A stretch of 64,000 nucleotides of DNA from Bacteroidales bacterium (GTDB taxonomy: Bacteria > Bacteroidota > Bacteroidia > Bacteroidales > Prolixibacteraceae), in NCBI GenBank assembly GCA_012719495.1, contig JAAYAG010000108.1, forward strand, positions 1-64,000. Direction: 5' to 3'. The notes beneath the pieces were generated by a model. That model made no database searches. It was not told the origin of the DNA and saw only the letters and a program-made list of their open reading frames with translations. Shown here one piece after another: positions 51,768 to 60,634 of the stretch. Numbering within the stretch: the stretch's first letter is position 1; each line of letters opens with the position of its first letter. Both the position numbers and the translations under genes were made by a program.

Positions 51768-51966
51768 TACATTAAAAATAAGGGTTTAACAATCAGGGGG
51801 CAAAAATAGGAAAAAGATTGGGAGTAGAGCCAGAAAAAACAGATCAAAAGCTGAGGTTCCAGATTAAAATTAATCATGGTTAACAGATTATTAAACGAGA
51901 GCCTGTCTAATGACCGAAAAGCACATTCGTTAAAATTTAATCTTGTAAAACAGGAGCTTAAAAGGA

Positions 51967-52656
51967 TTATTGAGTGCCTGACTCTTTGGGAACATCAGTT
52001 TTCTTTCTCAACGGAATCATGTAATAGAGAGAATAATTAACCCCGAAGGTGTTTTTCACATTGGCTTTCCCATATCCCGGAATAGAAAATGGGTGCATCC
52101 GTTCGTCCTTTCCTAACCACATTCGGATTTTCGCCCGAACCGACCATCCCAGGTAGAAATTATTGATAAGCCGGGCCCTCATGCCAAGCGCGACTTCTGT
52201 CCATCCCGATGTCAACCACTTTACCGGTATGGGCTGAGGGTTTATGTCTCCCCAAATAGAGTCACGAACCAGTAGGTTATCAGCATCATGATAAAAAGAA
52301 GAAAAACCGAGCCTTGCCCCAATAAATATTTTATCCTCACTTTTATCGTCAAGGTGCTTTATGAAATTATAATCAAGACCTAACCGGGCATAAGCCCCTG
52401 AAGAGGAATAATGATATTCGGGCTTTGAAAAACGTGAGGTTTGAGAACCTACTTCAGCAGCAACAAACACATTGGGTACTATCTGAATATCAGCCAATGC
52501 TTCCCATCCGTAGCGGGTAGAATCGATAAATGGCACAGCAATACGCGACAAATCAACACCAAGCGACAAACCATTTCTGGATGCTGTTTGGGCACTTACT
52601 GTTAGCGATAAAAGAATAATCAGCGTGCTAAAAATATATTTTAATGTTTTCTTCAT
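51967..52656 (-). CDS. DUF6048 family outer membrane protein
   Basis: A 229-residue protein with a signal peptide (about 1-22, ending VSAQ) and amphipathic strands (GLSLGVDLSRIAVPF, VFVAAEVGSQTSRF, KIFIGARLGFSSFYH, TFGVNYSLYYMIPL) that suggest an outer membrane barrel. It matches the DUF6048 family, conserved in Bacteroidota beside DUF6452. I choose ATG 52656, the last of three close in-frame starts, because MKKTLKYIF opens a normal signal peptide. It overlaps the DUF6452 gene by 29 bases, so translation is coupled. Function unknown. Confidence 0.82.
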   Translation of the reverse strand: MKKTLKYIFSTLIILLSLTVSAQTASRNGLSLGVDLSRIAVPFIDSTRYGWEALADIQIVPNVFVAAEVGSQTSRFSKPEYHYSSSGAYARLGLDYNFIKHLDDKSEDKIFIGARLGFSSFYHDADNLLVRDSIWGDINPQPIPVKWLTSGWTEVALGMRARLINNFYLGWSVRAKIRMWLGKDERMHPFSIPGYGKANVKNTFGVNYSLYYMIPLRKKTDVPKESGTQ

Positions 52657-53104
52657 CGCCATATTCAACTAAGTACTTTCTAATTTTAACCGAATCGATA
52701 AGATGGGTTGTTGTTTCTATCCCTGTGAGGGTATAAAAATTTGCAAAACCACACTCGTGCGAAACAAGCCGTGTAAACTGAGTATAATAAAATTTAAGAG
52801 TATCGGGGCTCCCTTTTCCATAGGTTATACACAAAAAAGACGTATCGGCAACCATCGATAAAGGAACAGCAATTTTATTGACTTTCTGGGTATATTCTCG
52901 AATAAAGACAGAACTATTACCATCGATCGCATAAATTTTGAGCGAAGCAAGAGACGTGTCGGCAAGCGTTTTCCCATTGAAACTATAAAAACCCAAGTTT
53001 GCTTGCACCCCATCGGTATCTTCGCAGGGTGAGTAAGGGTCACATGAGGCGACAAACAATACAACAGCTAAAATCAACAAAAAAGTATGTATCTTAATTT
53101 TCAT
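52628..53104 (-). CDS. DUF6452 family lipoprotein
   Basis: A 158-residue lipoprotein with lipobox LFVASC (Cys about 21), then CEDTDGVQANLGFYS and a beta-rich domain with several conserved-looking Thr/Asp turns. It matches the DUF6452 family, found with DUF6048 in Bacteroidota. The two are probably a lipoprotein and barrel pair of the outer membrane; what they do is unknown. In many relatives the pair is next to rlmD, which is not in this window. Confidence 0.82.
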   Translation of the reverse strand: MKIKIHTFLLILAVVLFVASCDPYSPCEDTDGVQANLGFYSFNGKTLADTSLASLKIYAIDGNSSVFIREYTQKVNKIAVPLSMVADTSFLCITYGKGSPDTLKFYYTQFTRLVSHECGFANFYTLTGIETTTHLIDSVKIRKYLVEYGDEENIKIYF

Positions 53105-53313
53105 CTACTTCTATTTTTTTCCTGAAAACGCTACAAACTTACAAAATAGTCTCAAGTCGATAAGATTTTCACACCAAATATGAAAAATTCACACTCCATC
53201 AGGCAGATTACCAGCAAATATCGTTTGTCCAATTTCAACAAGAAAGAAATGAAGAACAAAATTTGAAATAAAGTAATTTAGAGTGATTATTTTTGGCGCC
53301 AAAGAAGAAAGAA

Positions 53314-54075
53314 ATGATAAAAGTTTGTGCCTTAGCATCGGGCAGCAATGGCAACAGTTATTATATTGGCAATGAACAGGAAGCTATTTTAGTTGACGCA
53401 GGAATCAACTGCAAACAGCTATTGCTGCGTATGGAAGAACGCAACCTTGACCCACAAAAAGTAAAAGCTGTTTTCATAACCCATGAACACACCGACCATA
53501 TTTGCGGAGTGCGCGTATTTTGTAACAAATTATCTATTCCTGCCTATTTTACCCGCGGCACATTTCTGAATACGTCAAACAGGCATAAACCAAGGCTGTA
53601 CCGCTTTATTGACCCAGGCACAACAATAGCACTGGGAAGCTTTGAAGTTACAGCATTTGCAAAAAAACATGACGCGTCGGAGCCCTGCAGTTTCAGAGTA
53701 ACCGTAGACGGAAAAAATATTGGGGTTCTTACCGATCTTGGCTCATCTAGCGAGTCGGTCATCGAAAACATGAAACAATGCGAAGTACTTTTCCTCGAGT
53801 CAAATTACGATGAAGAAATGCTTTGGAAAGGATCATACCCATGGTTGCTGAAAAAACGAATTGCTTCAGAACACGGACACTTATCAAACATCCAGGCTCT
53901 TAACTTAATCAAAGAATTTTCAGGACAACAACTTCACACGATAATATTATCTCACCTTTCGGGCGAGAACAACACTCCGGAACTTGCATACAACACCTTT
54001 TCCCCACTTCACAACTCTTATAAAATTGTAAATACATCGCGGCACGCCCCAAGCGAGATCATAGCCATACCATAG
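53314..54075 (+). CDS. YycJ/WalJ-type MBL-fold metallo-hydrolase
   Basis: A 253-residue metallo-beta-lactamase-fold protein. It opens with CALASGSNGNSYYIG and carries the metal motif FITHEHTDHICG (H-x-H-x-D-H, about 58-69), a later His in AFAKKHDASEP, an Asp in VLTDLGS and a final His in ILSHLSGENN. This is the YycJ group, thought to be single-strand DNA exonucleases or regulators of cell-wall coordination. The start is at 53314; an in-frame TTG at 53293 adds seven residues. Monocistronic. Confidence 0.9.
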   Translation: MIKVCALASGSNGNSYYIGNEQEAILVDAGINCKQLLLRMEERNLDPQKVKAVFITHEHTDHICGVRVFCNKLSIPAYFTRGTFLNTSNRHKPRLYRFIDPGTTIALGSFEVTAFAKKHDASEPCSFRVTVDGKNIGVLTDLGSSSESVIENMKQCEVLFLESNYDEEMLWKGSYPWLLKKRIASEHGHLSNIQALNLIKEFSGQQLHTIILSHLSGENNTPELAYNTFSPLHNSYKIVNTSRHAPSEIIAIP

Positions 54076-54150
54076 CATGAAAACAATCCATATAACACTT
54101 AAATAGTGAAAGTTAAGTCATAAAAAAGCAAACAACTTTCCATCGTATGA

Positions 54151-54726
54151 TTAAAGAAGATGGTGGGTATGAAAAACGATATATCCATACACAATAAAAC
54201 GCGCAACACGGCTTAGTCCATACAATGTAAACTTCTTGTAATCAAAACCTATGGCACCCATTATTAATGCAACCGTCGTCCATGGGACTGGGGTTAATGC
54301 AGCAATAATAATTAGTGGAGCGCCATATTTTTTTACAGAAGGTAACATTTTTTGATAAAATTGAAGTTTAGATAGTTTCTCCGAAAACCGGCTAGATAGA
54401 AAACGTCCAAGAAAAAAAATGACGTGGGCTGCACCATACGATACCACCGTGAAGAAAAAAAGATTTGCAAAATAGCCCCAAACAGAGCCTTTGTTCACTG
54501 CCCAAAGCATAAACAATTCAGGGGGGAACAAACCGAAAAAGAATTCTGAAAAAACATAAATAGAATAAATAATTATCGGTTGCCCATAAAATTTATCTAT
54601 CCAAAAGCCAGGATTTTTAATGTAGATAAACTCTACAAACAAGATATAAGCAATCGCAATCAACGCAAGCCACAATATTGCAGATATACTATTCCGAAGA
54701 ATAAAACGTGATCTTTCAGTTTCCAT
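54151..54726 (-). CDS. VTT-domain membrane protein
   Basis: A 191-residue protein with about five hydrophobic segments (15-37, 50-75, 83-107, 138-158, 165-185). It carries the VTT/SNARE-associated features: EFFFGLFPPELFMLWAV before TM2 and GAPLIIIAALTPVPWTTVALIMGAIG with the Pro-rich re-entrant loop. DedA/TVP38-like proteins scramble or flip lipids. It is short compared with typical DedA (about 200-220) and has an N-terminal anchor. Substrate unknown. Confidence 0.82.
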   Translation of the reverse strand: METERSRFILRNSISAILWLALIAIAYILFVEFIYIKNPGFWIDKFYGQPIIIYSIYVFSEFFFGLFPPELFMLWAVNKGSVWGYFANLFFFTVVSYGAAHVIFFLGRFLSSRFSEKLSKLQFYQKMLPSVKKYGAPLIIIAALTPVPWTTVALIMGAIGFDYKKFTLYGLSRVARFIVYGYIVFHTHHLL

Positions 54727-55039
54727 AGTTTATTTTGTAAATCGACTCATTTAGAAAATTATAACAAATAATAGTCATTGCTAATAAAACATATTGGCCT
54801 GTCAGAATATAATTTACCAAACTAAAAAATATCCTTTCAAAAGTCACATCTTAAGAACAAAAACAAACAGCATTTATTGCTTAATAATTCATCCAACTCA
54901 TATGATAATTTCTGAGTAAATAAAACCAATAAACAGAGTATTAGTTCATGAACATGAACATAAAATTATTTTTCAATAACAATAAAGAAGACCTAGAAAG
55001 AATATAAAAAGCTGCTTAAAAGGGCATTATTAGAAATAT
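54727..55039. other. Intergenic region without visible features
   Basis: 313 bases of AT-rich sequence between the VTT gene and the histidine kinase gene, both on the minus strand. I see no hairpin with a T run, no short frame with composition support and no dyad. Confidence 0.6.
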
Positions 55040-55798
55040 TCAACGGGGAATTGAGAATTTAAAAGTAGATCCTTCGCCCGAATAGGGTAACAAAGATATT
55101 TCGCCACCAAGAAGTTTTACCAAACCGCTACACAACGAAAGATCAATGCCGGTACCTCCCAAATGACGCGACTGAGAAACAGGCTGAGTAGTGAAACGAT
55201 CGAAAAGATTCTTTCGCTGTTCTTCCTGAATACCAATTCCTGTGTCTTCTACAAAAAAGGTAACCGACTCTTCATTTGTTTTATAATAGAACTTCACCCA
55301 ACCCTGCCTTGTAAACTTCAACGCATTATCTATCAACTTCTTTAGCACACGCTGAAGCACTTCAGTGTCAGTATCAACATAAAACTCGGTACTTATAACA
55401 TTTTCAAGAAACAGTTGCAGTTCTTTCTTTTCGGCAATAGGTTTATACGTTAAGTATAATTGAAACATTAAATCGTTCAAATCGAAAGTTACAGGGTACA
55501 CCTTATACGTGCCTCCACTAATTTTTGCAATATCAGAAACATCGGTAATAATAGACAGCAACAAGTTACTACTTTCGACTATTAAGCCGGTATAATATTG
55601 TCTTTCTTCGGATGAAAGATCAGGATCATTTATGATTTCGGAAAAGCCTAAAATTCCGTTTAACGGAGTTCGAATTTCGTGGCTCAAATTTGAATAAACT
55701 ACCCCATTAAATTGCTTTAATGCGACAATTGTCTGTTTTAAAGACTCTATTTCAGTACAAAGCTCTTTATTTTTCCCACCGGGATCTGAGTTGCTCAT
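55040..55798 (-). CDS. Soluble histidine kinase core
   Basis: A 252-residue protein consisting of a short coiled coil (about 9-32), HisKA (about 38-105; NLSHEIRTPLNGILGF, His about 41) and a HATPase domain (about 150-252; LIDNALKFT, DTGIGI, GGTGIDLSLCSGL). The G2 box reads GTGIDLS where GLGLA is usual, so nucleotide handling may be altered. There is no sensor domain and no response regulator beside it. I choose ATG 55798; the frame stays open for 53 Phe/Tyr-rich codons upstream that do not resemble protein sequence. It resembles the kinase half of the 29248-30450 hybrid. Confidence 0.82.
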   Translation of the reverse strand: MSNSDPGGKNKELCTEIESLKQTIVALKQFNGVVYSNLSHEIRTPLNGILGFSEIINDPDLSSEERQYYTGLIVESSNLLLSIITDVSDIAKISGGTYKVYPVTFDLNDLMFQLYLTYKPIAEKKELQLFLENVISTEFYVDTDTEVLQRVLKKLIDNALKFTRQGWVKFYYKTNEESVTFFVEDTGIGIQEEQRKNLFDRFTTQPVSQSRHLGGTGIDLSLCSGLVKLLGGEISLLPYSGEGSTFKFSIPR

Positions 55799-56167
55799 GA
55801 GGATTGATTTAAAAAACATATAGTAATCAAAACTGAACCATATTTGAAACGGAAAGTTAAAACATTCCTCCTTTATGTCAAAATCAAAACACCAGAAACA
55901 ATACGGAGATTTGTAAAAAAAGAAAGGTGACACCTTTTCCAGATAACACCTTTCCAAAATATCACAAACAACTATTGAAAGAACTTTAAATAGCTCTAAA
56001 ATGTTCTCAAAAACTTGTTTGTCAATAATTTACTCATATTTCTCAAATGCCTTTAAGTACACTTCGCCCTTTATGACTGCAATAGATTCTACAAGCAGCA
56101 TTATTACATTAATAGGCATAATGATCCTGAAAACCAAAAGAATACTTTCCAATTTTTTTCTTTTTAA
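55799..56167. other. Intergenic region upstream of the histidine kinase
   Basis: About 370 bases between the kinase start and the end of the uronate transporter gene. AT-rich with a Phe/Tyr-rich open frame continuing from the kinase that I regard as chance. No terminator-like hairpin is obvious for the upstream operon. Confidence 0.55.
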
Positions 56168-57631
56168 TTAATAATCAGTTATTGGTTTATATTTAGGCAC
56201 CAGCATTTTCATTATTAACCAACCAATTAGATAAGCAACAGCACAAATAGAGAAGATTATAAAGTAACCTGATTCAATTCCTTCAAAACCAAAAAATTTC
56301 ATTTGAGTTGCTTCTGCATGATCGAATAAAACCCCAGAGCCTTTATTAATAAAATATGAGCCAACTCCACCGGCCATGCCTCCAATACCAGTAACTGTAG
56401 CAATTGCCGACCTCGGAAACATGTCTCCAATAGTTGAAAAAATATTGGCCGACCATGCCTGGTGTGCAGCACCAGCAATACCTATGATGATAATAGGAAA
56501 CCAGTATGAAAAGCTTCCGAGAGGCTGAGCCAATAATGCCAGTAACGGGAAGAAAGCGAAAATAAGCATCGACCTCATGCGACCAGCGTAAGGGTTCATA
56601 CCTTTCTTTTCGACAAAGAACGTGGGCAGCCAACCACCAATAATCGAAAGCAACGTAATTGCATATAGCACAAATATGAGCAACTTTGCAGTACCGCTAT
56701 CAGAAGGCAACCCATACACTGAACTTAGGTATGCAGGAGTCCAGAATAGGTAAAACCACCATACCCCATCTGTCATGAATTTTCCTACGGCAAAAGCCCA
56801 TGTTTGCTTGTATTTAAAACATTGTTTAAATGAAAGTTTTCGTACAGCCCCACCATCTTTGGATGGTTCTTCATGGTCTTTATCCTGCATTATATAAACC
56901 AGCTCTGCTTTATTAACGCCTTTATTCTGATGTGGTTTTTTATATACAAAAACCCAAAAACCCATCCACACAAAACCAAGGGCTCCAATGATAATAAATG
57001 CCATCTCCCACCCGTAGTAATGGGCAATAACCGGAATAGTAACAGGGGCAGCAAGAGCACCAACGGTAGCACCTGCATTAAAAATACTTGTTGCAAATGC
57101 GCGGTCTTTCTTTGGAAAATATTCAGCAGTAGCTTTAATTGAAGCTGGGAAGTTTCCGGCTTCACCTAGGGCGAGTATAAAACGAGCAAAGACGAATAAT
57201 GTAACACTGATCAGAATTACCTTGCTCACGTCTTCAACTGTTGCAATAGCATCTTTAGCGCCTTCGAAACCCACAAACCAATTTCCGGTTAATATTCCAG
57301 AAGTGGCAATTCCGCAGAATGCATGCAAACAAGCACCAACAGACCAAACACCAATAGCCCAAAGGAAACCCTTTTTAGTATCGAGCCAATCGACAAAACG
57401 GCCGGCAAATAGCATGCTTACCGCATAGAAGATCGAAAACAAAGAAGTAATATTCCCGTAATCGTTATTGGTCCAATGAAATTCAGGCGCAATAAAATCT
57501 TTCCAAGTAAGAGAAAGAACCTGCCTGTCCATATAGTTAATTGTCACACCAAAAAACAACATAAGACAGATTATCCATCTGTAATTGGTCATTTTTCCGC
57601 TATCCTGATCGGTTAGATTATTAGTCATCAT
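56168..57631 (-). CDS. MFS hexuronate transporter (ExuT-like)
   Basis: A 487-residue major facilitator with twelve predicted TM segments. The N-terminus GVTINYMDRQVLSLTWK (about 29-45) and ALGEAGNFPASIKATAEYFPKKDRA (about 154-178) are signatures of the anion:cation symporter (ACS) group that includes ExuT hexuronate and GudP glucarate transporters. It should bring galacturonate or glucuronate through the inner membrane with H+. It is the last gene of the uronate operon, 15 bases after gnd. Substrate assigned from context. Confidence 0.88.
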   Translation of the reverse strand: MMTNNLTDQDSGKMTNYRWIICLMLFFGVTINYMDRQVLSLTWKDFIAPEFHWTNNDYGNITSLFSIFYAVSMLFAGRFVDWLDTKKGFLWAIGVWSVGACLHAFCGIATSGILTGNWFVGFEGAKDAIATVEDVSKVILISVTLFVFARFILALGEAGNFPASIKATAEYFPKKDRAFATSIFNAGATVGALAAPVTIPVIAHYYGWEMAFIIIGALGFVWMGFWVFVYKKPHQNKGVNKAELVYIMQDKDHEEPSKDGGAVRKLSFKQCFKYKQTWAFAVGKFMTDGVWWFYLFWTPAYLSSVYGLPSDSGTAKLLIFVLYAITLLSIIGGWLPTFFVEKKGMNPYAGRMRSMLIFAFFPLLALLAQPLGSFSYWFPIIIIGIAGAAHQAWSANIFSTIGDMFPRSAIATVTGIGGMAGGVGSYFINKGSGVLFDHAEATQMKFFGFEGIESGYFIIFSICAVAYLIGWLIMKMLVPKYKPITDY

Positions 57632-57646
57632 AAATAGGTTAACGTT

Positions 57647-59101
57647 TTATACCGAATACGTTGTTGAAGCTGTTTCTCCTCCGCGACCAGTCCAGTTGGT
57701 ATGGAAGAATTCACCGCGAGGTTTGTCAACCCGTTCGTAAGTGTGAGCCCCAAAGTAGTCGCGTTGAGCCTGAAGTAAGTTGGCAGGGAGTCTTTCGCTA
57801 CGGAATCCATCGAAATAGCACAAAGCCGATGTCAATGCAGGAACCGGAATTCCATGGGTTAAAGCAGCGGCACAAACACGGCGCCATCCGGCCTGGGCTT
57901 TTTCAACGGTTTCTTTGAAAAATGGATCAAGCAACAGGTTTTCGAGGTTCGGGTTTTTATCGAACGCTTTTTTGATATCGCCCAGGAATACCGAACGAAT
58001 AATGCAACCACCGCGCCACATGAGAGCAATACCGCCGTAGTTGAGGTTCCATCCGTACTCTTTGGCCGCTTCCATCATCAGGTTATAACCTTGCGCATAC
58101 GAAATGATTTTTGCACCATAAAGCGCCATTTTAATATCTTCGATGAGCTGGACTTTGTCGCCTTCGAATTTTGAAGCCGGGCCACTGATTACTTTTGAAG
58201 CTTTAACCCGTAACTCTTTTTGAGCCGATAAGCAACGGGCAAAAACCGATTCTCCGATCAAGGTAAGTGGAATGCCCATGTCGAGGGCTGCAACACCGGT
58301 CCATTTCCCGGTTCCTTTTTGTCCGGCAGTGTCGAGAATATTTTCCACGAGGGCAGAACCATCTTCATCTTTATAGGCAAGGATGTCGCGGGTGATTTCG
58401 ATCAGGTAAGAGCCCAGTTCTTCTTCGTTGTATTTTTTGAAAACATGGTGCATTTCGTCAGCCGACAGACCTAGCAGATCTTTCATCAATTGGTAGGCTT
58501 CGCAAATAATTTGCATATCGCCGTATTCGATGCCGTTGTGAACCATTTTTACAAAATGGCCCGCGCCGCCTTCACCCACCCAGTCGCAGCAGGGAGAACC
58601 GTCTTCTACTTTTGCAGCAACCGATTGGAAAATGTTTTTTACAGCAGGCCATGCAGCAGGCGATCCGCCGGGCATCATCGAAGGGCCGAGCAATGCACCT
58701 TCTTCGCCACCCGAAACACCGGTTCCAATGTAGAGCAACCCTTTGCTTTCAACATACCTGGCACGGCGAATGGTATCGGGGTAGTGCGAATTACCACCGT
58801 CGATAATAATGTCTCCCGGTTCAAGATGAGGAATGATCAGTTCAATAAAGTCATCAACCGGCTGACCGGCTTTTACCAGCATCATCACTTTTCTTGGGCG
58901 TTCGAGCGATGCACATAACTCTTCGATTGAATGTGTGCCAATGAAGTTTTTCCCTGCACCGCGGCCATTGATGAAATGATCGACCTTTTCGACGGTACGG
59001 TTATAAACTGCGACGGTAAAGCCTTTGCTTTCCATATTTAACACCAGGTTTTCGCCCATTACAGCCAACCCTATTAATCCTATATCTGCTTTTTGTTTCA
59101 T
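57647..59101 (-). CDS. gnd: 6-phosphogluconate dehydrogenase (decarboxylating)
   Basis: The 484-residue long-type enzyme oxidises 6-phosphogluconate to ribulose-5-phosphate, CO2 and NADPH. It has the Rossmann motif IGLIGLAVMGENLVLNM (about 7-23), the signature DIIIDGGNSHYPDTIRR (about 98-114), GTGVSGGEEGALLGPSMMPGG (about 131-151) and the catalytic VGEGGAGHFVKMVHNGIEYGDMQ (about 184-206). Its presence in a uronate operon is notable: uronate catabolism does not normally pass through 6-phosphogluconate. It may support pentose supply or gluconate use. Confidence 0.95.
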   Translation of the reverse strand: MKQKADIGLIGLAVMGENLVLNMESKGFTVAVYNRTVEKVDHFINGRGAGKNFIGTHSIEELCASLERPRKVMMLVKAGQPVDDFIELIIPHLEPGDIIIDGGNSHYPDTIRRARYVESKGLLYIGTGVSGGEEGALLGPSMMPGGSPAAWPAVKNIFQSVAAKVEDGSPCCDWVGEGGAGHFVKMVHNGIEYGDMQIICEAYQLMKDLLGLSADEMHHVFKKYNEEELGSYLIEITRDILAYKDEDGSALVENILDTAGQKGTGKWTGVAALDMGIPLTLIGESVFARCLSAQKELRVKASKVISGPASKFEGDKVQLIEDIKMALYGAKIISYAQGYNLMMEAAKEYGWNLNYGGIALMWRGGCIIRSVFLGDIKKAFDKNPNLENLLLDPFFKETVEKAQAGWRRVCAAALTHGIPVPALTSALCYFDGFRSERLPANLLQAQRDYFGAHTYERVDKPRGEFFHTNWTGRGGETASTTYSV

Positions 59102-59154
59102 GATTTTATTGTCTTTTATCTTTCGTCTATTATTTATTATCTATCGTCTTTTAT

Positions 59155-60438
59155 CTATTCAAACCTATCAGAATGCGCCCATAAACCCAATGCAGGATTG
59201 GATATGAAGAATATTTCTTCGCCATCGGGCTGTTGGTTGAACCCGTTTTTCAACTTTTTCGGATCGTATTTTTTTGTGATTTCATCCAGGTCGCCCCAGT
59301 TGAAGCCTACGCTTTCGATCTCTTCACTGCTCAGATTTTCGGGATTCTTTCCGGGGCAATAAGTTACGGAAAATCTTCCTTCCGACGAACCGTGGATCAA
59401 ATGGGCAGCAGCGCCCAGATTTGCTTGTAAGTCTTCGTTATCGGCTACCGCTTTCAAGGTGGCAGCAGTGCCGAAATATCCATATTTTCTGATCAGTTTA
59501 TCAATCTGATGATCCTCGCCAAACTCTTTGAGAGCAGGGGCAAGGACAATCAGTTCCCCACCGTCGGCCATAGCCATGCGGGTGCGGTAGATGCTTTTGT
59601 TGCCCAGCCAGGTACTTTTAAATTCGGTAGGATCGAGCCAGACAACCACTTTCTTCAACGGTTTTTCAACCATGTCGAAATTCACCTTCAATGAGAGCTC
59701 TGCGGCTTTGGTGAAAACTTCGAAATCGTCGCCAATGAACAATCCCCGGGTAGCAAGTTTTCCTTCCCCATCGACCCCAACTACGGTTTGAACGTAAACA
59801 ATGGGCAGATCTTGTGCAAAATGTTCGGTGGCATAGTTGAATAGTTTTCTTACTGGTGTATTGGCCCGGCCCATCATTCGTTCCATGCCATACGCAGCGC
59901 CAACAAAATGACTTTTATTGATGCCTTCTGAACCTCCGGTGCCTACAAAAATATTTTTGTTATAGTTGGCCATTCCAACAACCTCGTGTGGTACAACCTG
60001 TCCAAGTGAGAGGATCAGGTCGAAACCGCCTTCTTTCAAAAGCCGGTTTACCTGTGCGGGCCAGTCAAAACTGACTTTTCCTTCCGAAATCTCCTCTACA
60101 TACGAGGAGGGAACGGTTCCCAGTGTGATCACGTCGTTTCGCCAGTCGTGATCCCTGAAAAGGTTGCGGGGAACATTGGGAAACATGTGCTGAATCTGGG
60201 CGTCGGTCATGGGAGAATGGGTTCCCAGTGCCGGCAATATATTGGTTAGTTTTTCCTTGTAATATTGATACGCAAAAGAGGTTAATATCCCAGCATTTGA
60301 AGGTAGCCGGGTGTAATCGGGCGGTATGGCCAACACTTTTTTCTTTTCGCCAATCCGGTCGAGAGCCGTAAACAGTCCTTCTTTTAAATCTTGCCCGGAT
60401 AGAACAAATTGGGGCGAACCTTTTTCAAAATAGATCAT
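59155..60438 (-). CDS. LarA-family (DUF2088) Ni-dependent racemase/epimerase homologue
   Basis: A 427-residue protein of the lactate racemase family. The LarA-like DYTRLPS motif (about 41-47), PALGTHSPMT (about 69-78) and LGQVVPHEVVGM (about 145-156) correspond to conserved substrate- and cofactor-contact segments of LarA, which uses a pincer nickel nucleotide. LarA homologues of other subgroups act on hydroxy acids larger than lactate. Between gnd and a sugar kinase in a uronate operon, a sugar-acid epimerase (e.g. aldonate C2) is likely. LarB, LarC and LarE, needed for the cofactor, are not in the window. Confidence 0.82.
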   Translation of the reverse strand: MIYFEKGSPQFVLSGQDLKEGLFTALDRIGEKKKVLAIPPDYTRLPSNAGILTSFAYQYYKEKLTNILPALGTHSPMTDAQIQHMFPNVPRNLFRDHDWRNDVITLGTVPSSYVEEISEGKVSFDWPAQVNRLLKEGGFDLILSLGQVVPHEVVGMANYNKNIFVGTGGSEGINKSHFVGAAYGMERMMGRANTPVRKLFNYATEHFAQDLPIVYVQTVVGVDGEGKLATRGLFIGDDFEVFTKAAELSLKVNFDMVEKPLKKVVVWLDPTEFKSTWLGNKSIYRTRMAMADGGELIVLAPALKEFGEDHQIDKLIRKYGYFGTAATLKAVADNEDLQANLGAAAHLIHGSSEGRFSVTYCPGKNPENLSSEEIESVGFNWGDLDEITKKYDPKKLKNGFNQQPDGEEIFFISNPALGLWAHSDRFE

Positions 60439-60634
60439 TAATTCTGTTTTTTCGTTTCATTAAATTAATTTACAATATCATCTCGTTCAATCCCCTTATC
60501 GAGTAGCTCAGAAATATAATTATGAATATACAACATTCAACGTGAAATATTCTGAAAACTTAGAATGAAAGCATTTCTCGGAAAAGCTTTTTGTATCGAC
60601 ATACTAGAAAGAACCAATAAACTATTTAAGCAAA

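Noticed and set aside
55799-55957. 53-residue N-terminal extension of the soluble histidine kinase
   Set aside because: The extension is dominated by Phe, Tyr, Cys and Trp with no helix or membrane pattern; ATG 55798 begins a normal polar linker before HisKA.
59102-59154. AT-rich TCTTTTATCT-type repeats between gnd and the LarA-family gene
   Set aside because: Short, imperfect and low complexity; I cannot separate this from AT-rich spacer sequence.
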